Assembly (NCBI GenBank): GCA_938023705.1
Contig: CALJDJ010000006.1
Coordinates: forward strand, 1-57,426
Reading direction: 5' to 3'
DNA length: 57,426 nucleotides
Source: an uncultured Collinsella sp.
GTDB taxonomy: Bacteria; Actinomycetota; Coriobacteriia; Coriobacteriales; Coriobacteriaceae
The notes beneath the pieces were generated by a model. It searched no databases, was not told where the DNA came from, and saw only the letters and a list, made by a program, of their open reading frames with translations. Shown one piece after another: positions 48,336 to 57,369 of the stretch. The first letter of the stretch is position 1. Each line of letters starts with the position of its first letter. The translations under genes and the position numbers were made by a program.

Positions 48336-48818
48336 ATGCGTCACAACGTTAAGAAGGGCCTGAAGCTCGGCACCGATGCGAGCCACACCAAGGCCATGAA
48401 GAAGAGCCTGGCCAAGGCCCTCTTCGAGAACGACCGCATCAAGACCACCGAGACCCGCGCTAAGGCGCTGCGTTCGGTCGTCGAGCCGATCATCACCTGG
48501 GCCAAGAAGGGCGACCTGCACTCTCGTCGTCTGGCTATCGCCAAGCTCGGCGATAAGCAGCTCGTTGCCGAGATTTTCGACAAGGCTGCTCAGGGCATGT
48601 GGCAGGACCGCAACGGCGGTTACACCCGCATCATGAAGCTCGGTAACCGTAAGGGCGACAACGCCCCCATCGTTATCATGGAGCTCGTCACCGAGCCTTG
48701 CACGCCTAAGGCCAAGAAGGCTGCTCCGGCCCCCAAGAAGGCCGCTGCTCCCAAGAAGGTCGAGGCTGTCGAGGAGACCGCTGCCGAGGAGGCTCCTGCT
48801 GAGGAGACCGCTGAGTAG
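48336..48818 (+). CDS. rplQ: Ribosomal protein L17 with Ala/Lys/Glu-rich tail
   Basis: This 160-residue L17 is recognisable by RHNVKKGLKLGTDASHTKAM and IKTTETRAKALRSVVEPIIT (about 36-55). After the core (about 125 residues) a low-complexity tail runs AAPAPKKAAAPKK then EETAAEEAPAEE, an extension common in actinobacterial L17. The gene ends the alpha operon at a strong terminator. Confidence 0.98.
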   Translation: MRHNVKKGLKLGTDASHTKAMKKSLAKALFENDRIKTTETRAKALRSVVEPIITWAKKGDLHSRRLAIAKLGDKQLVAEIFDKAAQGMWQDRNGGYTRIMKLGNRKGDNAPIVIMELVTEPCTPKAKKAAPAPKKAAAPKKVEAVEETAAEEAPAEETAE

Positions 48819-48844
48819 ACATTCCGTCTGCATAGGCTATATTC

Positions 48845-48875
48845 GAGGGGTACGTTCGCGTACCCCTCTTTTTTT
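48845..48875 (+). terminator. Terminator of the infA-rplQ operon
   Basis: GAGGGGTACG (48845-48854) pairs exactly with CGTACCCCTC (48859-48868) around a TTCG tetraloop, followed by seven T residues. Confidence 0.95.
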
Positions 48876-48910
48876 GTCGCGATACCGTTGCTTGTTTGTT
48901 GGGAGCGCCC

Positions 48911-49735
48911 ATGACTGCGCCGTCTGATTTCAATTCGATTTCCGAGCTTGACGCCACGCTCGTATTTCGCGTGGCCTATGATGGCTCGTCGTATAGCGGA
49001 TTTGCCGAGCAGCCGGGACAGACGACGGTTGCGGGTGAGCTACGTCGAGCCATCGAGACGCTGCTTCGCCGCCCGATCGATCTGACGTGTGCGGGGCGTA
49101 CCGATGCCGGCGTGCATGCCGTGGCTCAGTACATCAGCGTGCCCGTGACGGACGCTGAGCTCGCCTGTACGCGCCGTAGGTGGCTGCGGGCTATGGATGC
49201 CCTGCTGCCCAAAGATATCGCCATAAACGAGGTCTACAAGGCCCGTAAAGGCTTTTCTGCACGTTTTGACGCGCGTTCCCGTACGTATACGTACCGTATT
49301 GCCGATCGAGATGCGCGCCCCGTGCTGTCCCGCGGTGCCGTGTGGTGGCATCGCTATCCCTTGGATGTTGAGGCTATGTCTGCTGCCTGCCCCGCTCTGC
49401 TGGGCGAGCAGGACTTTAAAAGCTTTTGCAAGGTTGCTTCGGCCGTTGGCAAGCCCACGCATCGCTGCGTGATGCGTGCCGAATTTGGCCATGAGGTTGC
49501 GTTTGGCGAGGACATCCTGACGTTCACCATCGAGGGCAATGCGTTTCTGCATTCGATGGTCCGTACGATCGTGGGCACGCTTGTCGAGATTGGCATGCAT
49601 CGCCGTGAACCCGAGTGGATGCGCGAGGCTATCGATGCTTGCGACCGTACCGCTGCGGGCCCCACGGCTCCTGCCTGCGGCCTTACGTTTATGGCAGTGG
49701 ATTACGATCCCGCCGAGCTTGTCGTGCTCGACTAG
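48911..49735 (+). CDS. truA: tRNA pseudouridine synthase A
   Basis: This 274-residue TruA makes pseudouridine at positions 38-40 of the tRNA anticodon arm. The catalytic aspartate is in AGRTDAGVHA (about residues 61-70). FSARFDARSRTYTYRI (about 113-128) and FLHSMVRTIVGTLVEIG (about 213-229) are conserved. ATG 48911 follows GGGAG; a TTG at 48896 is possible but unsupported. Confidence 0.95.
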   Translation: MTAPSDFNSISELDATLVFRVAYDGSSYSGFAEQPGQTTVAGELRRAIETLLRRPIDLTCAGRTDAGVHAVAQYISVPVTDAELACTRRRWLRAMDALLPKDIAINEVYKARKGFSARFDARSRTYTYRIADRDARPVLSRGAVWWHRYPLDVEAMSAACPALLGEQDFKSFCKVASAVGKPTHRCVMRAEFGHEVAFGEDILTFTIEGNAFLHSMVRTIVGTLVEIGMHRREPEWMREAIDACDRTAAGPTAPACGLTFMAVDYDPAELVVLD

Positions 49736-49896
49736 GGGAGGGCTCGACGCGTCGTGCGTCGACACCTGTCATCTGTGGGCTGCGCGTGTGCAACATCTGT
49801 TCTTGGCGTGCAATACAACCGGTGTCTCATTGCTTTTATTGCCGGGGTGTACCATGAACCACGGTTTTATTCATTGCTGTCGAGAGGACGGATAAT

Positions 49897-50937
49897 TTGG
49901 TTCGACGTGGCTCGCATCCGCGACTTTCGGTGATCCTTGTGGTAGAAGGTTCGCCCAGCTATGCGATGCGTGCGCTCGAGAGTATCCAGAACCAAGACCT
50001 CTACGATTTGCAGATTGTCGTTGTCTGTCGCGATGCTGCGCCCGGTGTGCGCCATTCGCTTCAAGTTGCTGCCGACAGGGACATCCATATTGATTTGATT
50101 GACGTCGAGGACGCGACGCGCGGCGCGTGTCTTCGTGCCGGTTTTGCTGCCTCGCGCGGCTCTCAAATCATCGCCATGAACGCCGATGAGTGGATTGCTC
50201 CGCAATCCCTTTCCAAGATGGTCGATATCGCGTTCGATACTGCGGCAGACATAGTGTTCCCCACGGTGTCGCTCGACCGCTATGATGCACATCGAGAGCG
50301 CCATTCGCGCGTCTTGGATGCTACTCATATTTCCATTGATAGCAAATCTTCGATGGTGGCCGGGCTGCCCCAGTTGATTTTAGGCGGCTTGGTTGCTCAA
50401 GTCTCTGGCGTGATGTATAGCCGTCCGCTGTTTGAGGCATGCCTTTTGTGCGACAAGGCGTTTCGCACAGTTGGGTTTATGGCATGCGCGCTCTCGCAGG
50501 CGCAGCGCGTCTCCGGATGCGGCAACGCTTGTTTCCACGCGGTGGCGCCTAAGCTTACAGATGCCTTTGATCCCACCATGTATGCCAAGGTATCCGATGA
50601 CACCCGGGCGCTCGACGAGCTTGCGGACTCACTCTCAGAAGCAGATAGCGGTGGTCGGCTCAAGCTGGCAAGCCAAAAGTTCTACTTTGTCGGACTGGTC
50701 GCCTGCATCGAGAATTTGTGTCTGAGCCCGCATGGGGTGTCGTCAATCGAGCGTTCCGCCCGCATGCGTGATATGCTCGAGGCGCCTCGAACCCGTCAGA
50801 TGGTCGCCGCGCTCAAGGACAACCATCGGGGACTCGGTCTGTTGTTTGGGCCGATCGCCAGCGCTAAGCCCGCGCGCTGCGTGATGTGTACGCATCTGGC
50901 AGCTTTTCTTAACCGGACGGGCGTAAAAACCGCCTAA
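49897..50937 (+). CDS. Glycosyltransferase family 2-like protein
   Basis: This 346-residue protein begins with a GT-A-like fold: LSVILVVEGSPSYAMRALES (about 10-29), a second strand LQIVVVCRD, then ASRGSQIIAMNADEW (about 84-98), where NADE sits at the usual DxD position. The remainder, from about residue 110, does not resemble a GT2 catalytic C-terminus that I can place, so activity is uncertain. The TTG start at 49897 has GAGAGGA about nine bases upstream. It stands alone between truA and argR. Confidence 0.6.
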   Translation: MVRRGSHPRLSVILVVEGSPSYAMRALESIQNQDLYDLQIVVVCRDAAPGVRHSLQVAADRDIHIDLIDVEDATRGACLRAGFAASRGSQIIAMNADEWIAPQSLSKMVDIAFDTAADIVFPTVSLDRYDAHRERHSRVLDATHISIDSKSSMVAGLPQLILGGLVAQVSGVMYSRPLFEACLLCDKAFRTVGFMACALSQAQRVSGCGNACFHAVAPKLTDAFDPTMYAKVSDDTRALDELADSLSEADSGGRLKLASQKFYFVGLVACIENLCLSPHGVSSIERSARMRDMLEAPRTRQMVAALKDNHRGLGLLFGPIASAKPARCVMCTHLAAFLNRTGVKTA

Positions 50938-50943
50938 ACGGCT

Positions 50944-50981
50944 CATTTCGAAACAAACTTGCATAGAATTGTTTCGAAATG
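50944..50981. promoter_or_regulatory. 13-bp inverted repeat upstream of argR
   Basis: CATTTCGAAACAA (50944-50956) pairs exactly with TTGTTTCGAAATG (50969-50981); each arm contains the 8-base palindrome TTTCGAAA. It follows the glycosyltransferase-like gene by six bases and lies about 90 bases before argR. It could be a terminator without a U-run or a two-site operator. Confidence 0.7.
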
Positions 50982-51069
50982 CGTTCTTATTCACAAAAGC
51001 CTTCAAATAGCGTTAAACTATTCAATCACTGATTGATTGTCTCCGCCATCTTTTGGAGAGAGGGTTTGT

Positions 51070-51507
51070 ATGGCTAAAAAACGCAATGGGCGCCAGGATG
51101 CCATTAGAGATATTGTGCGCAATAAGGATGTCCGCACGCAGCGCGTGCTGGTCGATGAGCTCCGTGCTATGGGCTTTGATTGCACGCAGGCGACTGTCTC
51201 TCGCGATATTGCCGATATGGGGCTGCGTAAGCTCCCTGAGGGCATCTATGTTCTGGCAGAGGACCTGCACCTGCAACGTATGGTTTCCGAGCTCGTAACG
51301 GGCGTTCTGCGTACCGATAATCTGGTTATGATCAAGGCTCAGCCTGGCACGGCTTCCGGCATCGCCGCCGCCGTTGACGCGGCCGAGTTGCCCGATGTGC
51401 TTGGCTCGCTTGCCGGCAACGATACGATTTTGGTTATTGCCCAGACGGCCGAGGACGGCGAGCGTCTTGAGGCGCTGATCAATAAGCTGAGCAATTCTCG
51501 CAAGTAG
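51070..51507 (+). CDS. argR: Arginine repressor ArgR
   Basis: This 145-residue protein has an N-terminal winged helix with CTQATVSRDIADMGLRK (about 38-54, recognition helix) and a C-terminal hexamerisation/arginine-binding domain with GTASGIAAAVD (about 94-104) and LAGNDTILVIAQT (about 115-127). ATG 51070 is preceded by GAGAGAGGG. No arginine genes are adjacent, so it acts in trans. A possible promoter is TTCACA, 18 bases, TAAACT just upstream. Confidence 0.94.
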   Translation: MAKKRNGRQDAIRDIVRNKDVRTQRVLVDELRAMGFDCTQATVSRDIADMGLRKLPEGIYVLAEDLHLQRMVSELVTGVLRTDNLVMIKAQPGTASGIAAAVDAAELPDVLGSLAGNDTILVIAQTAEDGERLEALINKLSNSRK

Positions 51508-51556
51508 GCGTGCGGGTCGTGCGCTCGGCACTGCGTGCGCTGACATAGCGGCTTGT

Positions 51557-51592
51557 AAGGGGTATCGACGTTGGTCGGTACCCCCTTTTTTG
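51557..51592 (+). terminator. Intrinsic terminator after argR
   Basis: GGGGTATCGAC pairs with GTCGGTACCCC (one wobble) around GTTG, followed by CTTTTTTGT. It is a standard terminator. Confidence 0.9.
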
Positions 51593-51635
51593 TCTGCCGG
51601 TATAAAGACCGCCCATCAGGTCGCTTCAAACTAAA

Positions 51636-51672
51636 AGGCCCCCGAGCAGTTCAATAGGCTGCTCGGGGGCCT
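51636..51672 (-). terminator. Intrinsic terminator of the PBP gene
   Basis: AAGGCCCCCGAGCAG (51636-51650) pairs perfectly with CTGCTCGGGGGCCTT (51658-51672). On the minus strand the right arm reads into CCTTTTAG, so it ends the PBP transcript. Confidence 0.9.
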
Positions 51673-51695
51673 TGTTGCTTATGGCCGGATGATTT

Positions 51696-53894
51696 CTAGC
51701 CGACCGTATCGTCAGGCGTGGGTGAGGGGTCGGGAGTGGGCGTAGGCGTAGGCGTAGGCGTGCCGCCATCGCCGCCGGTCGAACCACCAGTGGAGCCGCC
51801 CGTCGAGCCACCGGTCGTACCGGTGCCGCCGGTGGTGTCACCGCCCGTGGTCTCGGTGGTCGTGGTCGTCGTGGTCGTCGTTGTGGTGGTTTCCTCTTCG
51901 TCCTCGTTCTCGTCCTTGTCGTCGTGCTCCGTCTTCTTGGTGTTGTTGGTGCCGTAGAACTTCCAGACGCTGTTGTTCTTGTAGGTGGGCGCCGTACCGG
52001 TCGCAAACTCCTCGCGCTCGGTACCAGTCAGAACGGTGTTCATAAACCGCTTAAAGACAGGTAGGTTGGTGCTGTCGCCCAGCAGGTCCGTGCCGTATTT
52101 TTGGATGGGAATCTCACCTGCGGAATAGCCGGTCCACAGGGCGCACGCCAGCTGCGGGGTATAGCCGCAGAACCACAGGTTGGTGGTGTTGTCGGTGGTG
52201 CCCGTTTTGCCGGCATAGGGCTGGTTGACGCTCAGGGCGCCAGCAGCACCCGTACCGCTGCCCTGCATGACGCCGGTCAGAACATCGGTGACCGCGGCGG
52301 CCTCGCCCTCGGTAAGCACCTGTGAGGGATTGTCGGTGTGCTGGTACAGCACCGAGCCGGTACGAGAGTCAATCTCGGTGATGGCGATCGGCTGGCGATA
52401 GTAGCCGCCGTTGGCAAACGTCGCGTAGGCGGCGGCCATCTCGAGCGGCGAGATCGAGCCGGTGCCGAGCGTCATGACGGGAACGTCCTCGATGTTGTCC
52501 TTGGCGGGGTCGATGCCGAGCTTTTTGACGAGCGAGATGATCTTGCTGTTGCCGACGGCTTCCGCCACCTGGATGTAGCCGGTGTTGGAGGAGTATGCCG
52601 TCGCCTGCTTAAGCGTGATATTGCCATAGCTATGGTTGGCGTAGTTTTGGACCTCGGTCGTGGTGCCCTTGGCCTTGAGCGGCGAGTTGCAGTTGAGGGT
52701 GACGTTGGGGTTCATGCCGTTTTGGATGGCGGTTGCCAGCGTAAAGGCCTTAAAGGTGGAGCCGACGGGACGCTTGGCCGTGGCATGGTTTACGTGGTTC
52801 TCGTCGGCGTTGTAGTCGTAGCCGCCCACCATGCACTTGATGTAGCCGGTCTTGGGGTCGACGACGACCATGCCCATGTCCAGGCCGTCGAGTGAGAGCG
52901 TGTCGAGCTGCTGGCGGACGGCATTCTCTGCCACCTGCTGCATCGTGGGGTCGATGGTGGTCTTGACGGTCAGGCCGCCCTTAAAGAGCACGTCGGTCGA
53001 GAACTCCTGCTCCAGCAGCTGCTTAACATAGGCGACAAAGTAGGGCTGCGAGTATACGTCGACGCCGCTGCCCGAGATTTCGGTCACATTGAGGGTGATG
53101 GGCTCGGCCTGTGCGGCATCGTGCTCCTCCTGGGTGATGTGGCCCAAGCGCAGCATGTTGTCGAGAACCTTGTTGCGACGGGACAGTGCCAGATCAGGAT
53201 TGACCGTGGGGTCATACTGCGAGGGCGAGTTGGGAAGGCCGATGAGCAGCGCGGCTTCGCTGAGGGTGAGGTCGGCGGCGCTCTTGGACAGATAGGTCTC
53301 GGCTGCGGCCTCGATGCCGTAGGCGCCGTGGCCGTAATAGATGGTGTTGAGGTACATCATGAGGATCTCGTCTTTGGAGTACATGTCCTCCATCTTGATG
53401 GCGATGTAGGCCTCGCGCACCTTACGCTCAATGGTCGAGTCGAACTGCTCCTCCTGCAGGATGGTGTTGCGCACAAGCTGCTGGGTGATCGTCGAGGCGC
53501 CTTCGTGTCCGCCGCCGAGGGTTGCCACCGCAGCACGCGCGATACCCCACAGGTCGATACCGCCGTGCTCGTAGAAGCGCTCGTCCTCGACGTCAACGGT
53601 GCCCTGCAGCACGTAGGGGGAGACCTCGTCCTTGGTGATGGACTTGCGGTTTTGCGTGTAGAAGCTCGCGATCTTGTTGCCGTTGCAGTCGACGATCTCG
53701 GTGGGCTCGCTCACCAGATACGCGTTGGCGTCGGTGTAGTCGGGCAGATCGGACAGCCAGCGGTTGACGTTGCCGACCATGCCGATGCCAAATGCCACGC
53801 CCGCAATCAGCAGAAAGCCCAAAAACGAGAGCAGGATTATGGGCAGAGCATGCGTCTTTGAACGGCTGCGTCCCTGTCGTTGGCGAGGACCCAT
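51696..53894 (-). CDS. Class A penicillin-binding protein (PBP1a type)
   Basis: This 732-residue bifunctional cell-wall synthase starts at ATG 53894, with GGAGG eight bases upstream. One membrane anchor lies near residues 17-38 (IILLSFLGFLLIAGVAFG). The glycosyltransferase domain has EDERFYEHGGID (about 102) and EGASTITQQLVRN (about 131). The transpeptidase has the nucleophile in GSTFKAFT (about 384), YSSNTGY (about 440) and AGKTGTTDN (about 578). A low-complexity tail follows: an acidic block, a run of twelve threonines, GGSTGGST repeats, and TPTPTPTP to the end. Such tails are seen in other actinobacterial PBPs and may anchor to wall polymers. Confidence 0.95.
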   Translation of the reverse strand: MGPRQRQGRSRSKTHALPIILLSFLGFLLIAGVAFGIGMVGNVNRWLSDLPDYTDANAYLVSEPTEIVDCNGNKIASFYTQNRKSITKDEVSPYVLQGTVDVEDERFYEHGGIDLWGIARAAVATLGGGHEGASTITQQLVRNTILQEEQFDSTIERKVREAYIAIKMEDMYSKDEILMMYLNTIYYGHGAYGIEAAAETYLSKSAADLTLSEAALLIGLPNSPSQYDPTVNPDLALSRRNKVLDNMLRLGHITQEEHDAAQAEPITLNVTEISGSGVDVYSQPYFVAYVKQLLEQEFSTDVLFKGGLTVKTTIDPTMQQVAENAVRQQLDTLSLDGLDMGMVVVDPKTGYIKCMVGGYDYNADENHVNHATAKRPVGSTFKAFTLATAIQNGMNPNVTLNCNSPLKAKGTTTEVQNYANHSYGNITLKQATAYSSNTGYIQVAEAVGNSKIISLVKKLGIDPAKDNIEDVPVMTLGTGSISPLEMAAAYATFANGGYYRQPIAITEIDSRTGSVLYQHTDNPSQVLTEGEAAAVTDVLTGVMQGSGTGAAGALSVNQPYAGKTGTTDNTTNLWFCGYTPQLACALWTGYSAGEIPIQKYGTDLLGDSTNLPVFKRFMNTVLTGTEREEFATGTAPTYKNNSVWKFYGTNNTKKTEHDDKDENEDEEETTTTTTTTTTTTETTGGDTTGGTGTTGGSTGGSTGGSTGGDGGTPTPTPTPTPDPSPTPDDTVG

Positions 53895-54056
53895 ATATTG
53901 ACCTCCAGGTATGTCGTGCCGGACGGTGGATGTGCCGTCGGGGCAGGATGGACATAAGTTATTACACGATAAACCAAACGGGGCGCGCGAGGCCTCGTGT
54001 ATGCTGGAAGACGGCATTTTTCAGAGTGAATGCATACCTTGGTAAGGAGTTTGTCG

Positions 54057-56033
54057 ATGGCGATTCGGACGATGGGGCCGAGCGGACAATACGAGACTGG
54101 ATTGGATGCTGCCGGTGCGGCGCTGCCCGAGCTGCTGGCGCCGGCGGGCGGACTCGACCAGATGCTTGCGGCCATCGCCGCGGGTGCCGATGCCATCTAT
54201 GCGGGGTTGGGCGGCTTTAACGCCCGTGTGAGCGCCCATGGCTTTACGGATAACGAGTTTGCGCGCGGCTGCGCCGTGGCGCATGCCCATGGCGTGCGTG
54301 TGTACGTAACGCTCAACGTGTTCGTGTTTGACGATGAGTTGTCCGACGCGGTGGCGTTGGGAGCTCATGCACTGGAGCTGGGCGCCGATGCTCTGATTGT
54401 CGCCGATGCCGGGTTGGCCTGCGCGCTGCGCGCGGCGATTCCCGGGGTCGAGATTCACCTGTCCACGCAAGCGGGCGCTCATAGCGAGGGTGCCGTGCGG
54501 CTTGCCGCCGATGAGCTGGGGGTCGAGCGCGTGACGACGGCACGCGAGCTGACGGTCGACGAGATTGCGGCGCTCTGTGCCACGGGCGTGCCCATCGAGG
54601 TATTCTGCCACGGTGCGATTTGCATCGGCTATTCGGGGGCGTGCGAGTTCTCGGCCTTGCGGCGTGGGCGCTCGGCGATGCGCGGCGACTGCACGCAGCC
54701 GTGCCGTCTGGCGTACGACCTAGTGGACGAGGCGGGGCAGAGTGTTGTTGCCGTCGAGGGAGACCGCCTGCTTTGTCCGCGTGACTATCTGGGTATCGCG
54801 CACCTGCCCGAGCTTGTTGCCGCCGGCGTGGCATCGCTCAAGATCGAGGGACGCATGAAGAATCCCGATTACGTATTCAACGTGGTGAGGGTGTGGCGTC
54901 GGGCACTCGATATGCTGTGCGACGGCGCGTGGGACTCCGGTGCCGTGGAAGAGCTTGAACGCGAGCTGGGAAGGTCGTTTAACCGTGGGTTTACCGATGC
55001 TTACCTGCGGGGTCGTTCGGGTGCCGAGCTCATGAGCTTTGAGCGCGCGATCAACCAGGGCGTGCGCGTGGGCCACTTGGTGGCGGTGGGTCACGAAGAG
55101 GTGACGGTTGAGCTTGATGCCGCCGTGGCGGCGGGCGATACGCTCGAAATCCGATTTTACCCGGGTGCCGACGCGCGTCCCGATGTGCCCAAGCGCTGGC
55201 CACAGGTGCCTTGCCCCGTGGATGCCGCTGCGGGGGAGCGCATCGTCGTGCATTGCAAACGTAAGGTGGACGCGGGCTGCGAGGTCTATCTGATTCGCAG
55301 CGCCGGCGTGTTGGATCAGACGGCGGCGGTGTTGGAGCGCATGCGGGCCGAGGCGGATGCGATTGCGCCCGTTGCGCGTGCCGTTGAGGTGCTGCCCTTT
55401 GAGGGCGCTGCGGTGGATGGCGGTGCGTCGACGGAGTTGGCGGGGTCGGCGGGGCCGGCAAAGCGCGAGGATTTTGCTCGTACGGTCTTTGCCTGGGAGC
55501 TGATGGATGTGGGTCCGCGCGATGAGCGAGATCTGTCCGATACAACGGTGGTGCTCGACGAAGTGTGCCGCGCGGGCGACGCCGAGCGGACTCGGGCGCT
55601 TATGCAGCGTGCCGGGCGCGTCGTCTGCCGCAATCTGGGACAAGTGGCGATGGCCCGCGAGCTGGGCACAACGTTTGACGTGGCGGCGCCGGTGTTCTGT
55701 GCCAATCGGGCCACGCTTACCTGGCTGCGCGGACTCGGTGCGGGGCGGGTGTGCTTGTCTGCCGAGTTGCTCGGCAATGATGCGGAGCGTGTTGCCGAAC
55801 TTGCCGCTTGCCCCGGTGTCTTGGGGCCTGTCGATGCCGACCGTCCCGAGCTCATGGTGTGCGAGCACTGCTTGCTGACTGCCGAGGGCGCCTGCGCCAC
55901 GGATGCAACGGGGCAGGTCCGTTGCCGTGACTGCTCGCGCCGTCAGCAGGCGCGCTTTTTGGTCGAACGTGACGGCACGCGTTTGCCGGTCGTTATCGAC
56001 GCGTGCGGCAGGACGAGGATTTTCCTGTCGTAG
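54057..56033 (+). CDS. U32 family peptidase / RlhA-like protein
   Basis: This 658-residue U32 protein has ELLAPAGGLDQMLAAIAAGA at the start (about 22-41) and the signature EVFCHGAICIGYSGACEFS (about 190-208), then CTQPCRLAYDL. A C-terminal extension ends in a cysteine-rich module CEHCLLTAEG ... CRDCSRR (about 602-630), suggesting a metal centre. In E. coli, U32 relatives hydroxylate 23S rRNA or tRNA, and others are proteases; I cannot decide. ATG 54057 follows TAAGGAG. It is divergent from the PBP gene and parallel to tyrS. Confidence 0.9.
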   Translation: MAIRTMGPSGQYETGLDAAGAALPELLAPAGGLDQMLAAIAAGADAIYAGLGGFNARVSAHGFTDNEFARGCAVAHAHGVRVYVTLNVFVFDDELSDAVALGAHALELGADALIVADAGLACALRAAIPGVEIHLSTQAGAHSEGAVRLAADELGVERVTTARELTVDEIAALCATGVPIEVFCHGAICIGYSGACEFSALRRGRSAMRGDCTQPCRLAYDLVDEAGQSVVAVEGDRLLCPRDYLGIAHLPELVAAGVASLKIEGRMKNPDYVFNVVRVWRRALDMLCDGAWDSGAVEELERELGRSFNRGFTDAYLRGRSGAELMSFERAINQGVRVGHLVAVGHEEVTVELDAAVAAGDTLEIRFYPGADARPDVPKRWPQVPCPVDAAAGERIVVHCKRKVDAGCEVYLIRSAGVLDQTAAVLERMRAEADAIAPVARAVEVLPFEGAAVDGGASTELAGSAGPAKREDFARTVFAWELMDVGPRDERDLSDTTVVLDEVCRAGDAERTRALMQRAGRVVCRNLGQVAMARELGTTFDVAAPVFCANRATLTWLRGLGAGRVCLSAELLGNDAERVAELAACPGVLGPVDADRPELMVCEHCLLTAEGACATDATGQVRCRDCSRRQQARFLVERDGTRLPVVIDACGRTRIFLS

Positions 56034-56130
56034 GTGCCGCGTCGCGCTGTTTTGGTTATTATTAGTGGGTTTATGAACTTCCAGCACCGCCGTATCCGGT
56101 GAGGGTGCTATAGCAAAAGGAGGATACCCA

Positions 56131-57342
56131 ATGCTGTCTGTTGGCGAGCAAATGCGTATCATCACCTCGGGTGCAGCGCAGATCGTCCCCGAGGCCGACC
56201 TTCGCAAGAAGCTTGAGAAGGGCGAGCCCCTCAACATCAAGCTCGGCGTCGATCCCACCAGCCCCGACCTGCACCTGGGCCATGCCGTGCCCCTGCGCAA
56301 GATGCGTCAGTTCCAGGACCTGGGCCACAACGTCACCCTTATCATCGGCAACGGCACTGCGCTGATCGGCGACCCCTCGGGCAAGAACTCCACCCGCCCG
56401 CAGCTTTCGCAGGAGCAGATCGAGGCCAACGCCGAGACCTACGTGAGCCAGGCCATGAAGATCCTGGACCCCGAGAAGACCACCATCGTGCACAACGGCG
56501 ACTGGATCCTTTCGATGGACCTGGCCGGCCTGCTGCAGGTGTGCTCCAAGTTCACCGTCGCCCGCATCCTCGAGCGCGACGACTTTACCAAGCGCTACCA
56601 GTCCCAGACGCCGATTGCCCTGCACGAGTTCCTGTACCCTGTGATGCAGGCCTTCGACTCCGTGCAGATCAAGGCCGACGTCGAGATGGGCGGCACCGAC
56701 CAGCTCTTTAACCTGCTCGCCGGCCGCGAGCTCATGGAGAAGATGGGCATGGAACCGCAGATCGCGCTCACCATGCCGCTGCTCGAGGGCACCGACGGCG
56801 TCCGTAAGATGTCCAAGTCCTACGGTAACTACATCGGCCTGACCGATGCTCCCAAGGATATGTTCGGCAAGACCATGTCCATCCCCGACGAGATGATCGG
56901 CAAGTACTATCGTCTGGCCAGCTCGCTCGCCCCGGCCGAGGTCGACAAGATCGACGCCGCCTTGGCCGATGGTTCTGCCGACCCCTACGAGCTCAAGCGC
57001 GCATTGGGCCGCGACCTGTGCGACACCTACCACGGCGCCGGCGCCGGCGACGAGGCACAGGCCGAGTTCGACCGTGTGTTCAAGGAGGGCCAGCTTGCCG
57101 ACTTCCCCGAGAAGCACGTTGAACTGACCGTCAACGACGAGGGCCAGATTTACCTCGCCGGCCTGCTCAAGGACCTGGGCCTTTCGGCCAGCGCCGGTCA
57201 GGCCCGCCGCGACATCGACGGCGGCGGCGTCAAGGTCAACGGCAAGGCTGTGGCTCCCAAGAGCTACAACATCGATCCGAGCGCCCTCAAACTGGGCGAC
57301 ACCCTCTCCGTGGGCAAGCGCAAGGGCTTCAAGCTGGTTTAG
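56131..57342 (+). CDS. tyrS: Tyrosyl-tRNA synthetase
   Basis: This 403-residue class I synthetase has the HIGH-type motif in PDLHLGHAVPL (about residues 46-56), the KMSKS loop in VRKMSKSYGN (about 227-236), and a C-terminal S4 RNA-binding domain (SASAGQARRDIDGGGVKVNG, about 351-370). The length and sequence suit the TyrRS-Z type branch. ATG 56131 follows AAAAGGAGG. A hairpin AGCACC/GGTGCT (about 56080-56108) lies in the leader, but no T-box pattern was found. Confidence 0.96.
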   Translation: MLSVGEQMRIITSGAAQIVPEADLRKKLEKGEPLNIKLGVDPTSPDLHLGHAVPLRKMRQFQDLGHNVTLIIGNGTALIGDPSGKNSTRPQLSQEQIEANAETYVSQAMKILDPEKTTIVHNGDWILSMDLAGLLQVCSKFTVARILERDDFTKRYQSQTPIALHEFLYPVMQAFDSVQIKADVEMGGTDQLFNLLAGRELMEKMGMEPQIALTMPLLEGTDGVRKMSKSYGNYIGLTDAPKDMFGKTMSIPDEMIGKYYRLASSLAPAEVDKIDAALADGSADPYELKRALGRDLCDTYHGAGAGDEAQAEFDRVFKEGQLADFPEKHVELTVNDEGQIYLAGLLKDLGLSASAGQARRDIDGGGVKVNGKAVAPKSYNIDPSALKLGDTLSVGKRKGFKLV

Positions 57343-57369
57343 TTACGCGGTTTTACCAAACCGCGTAAC
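57342..57369. terminator. Hairpin at the end of tyrS
   Basis: GTTACGCGGTTT (57342-57353) pairs exactly with AAACCGCGTAAC (57358-57369) around TACC. It sits on the tyrS stop codon. There is no strong U-run on either side. Confidence 0.7.

Noticed and set aside
47367..48833. 488-codon minus-strand frame opposite rpoA-rplQ
   Set aside because: Shadow of two essential genes.
56034..56130. T-box leader for tyrS
   Set aside because: The gap is too short and lacks the T-box sequence; only a small hairpin is present.
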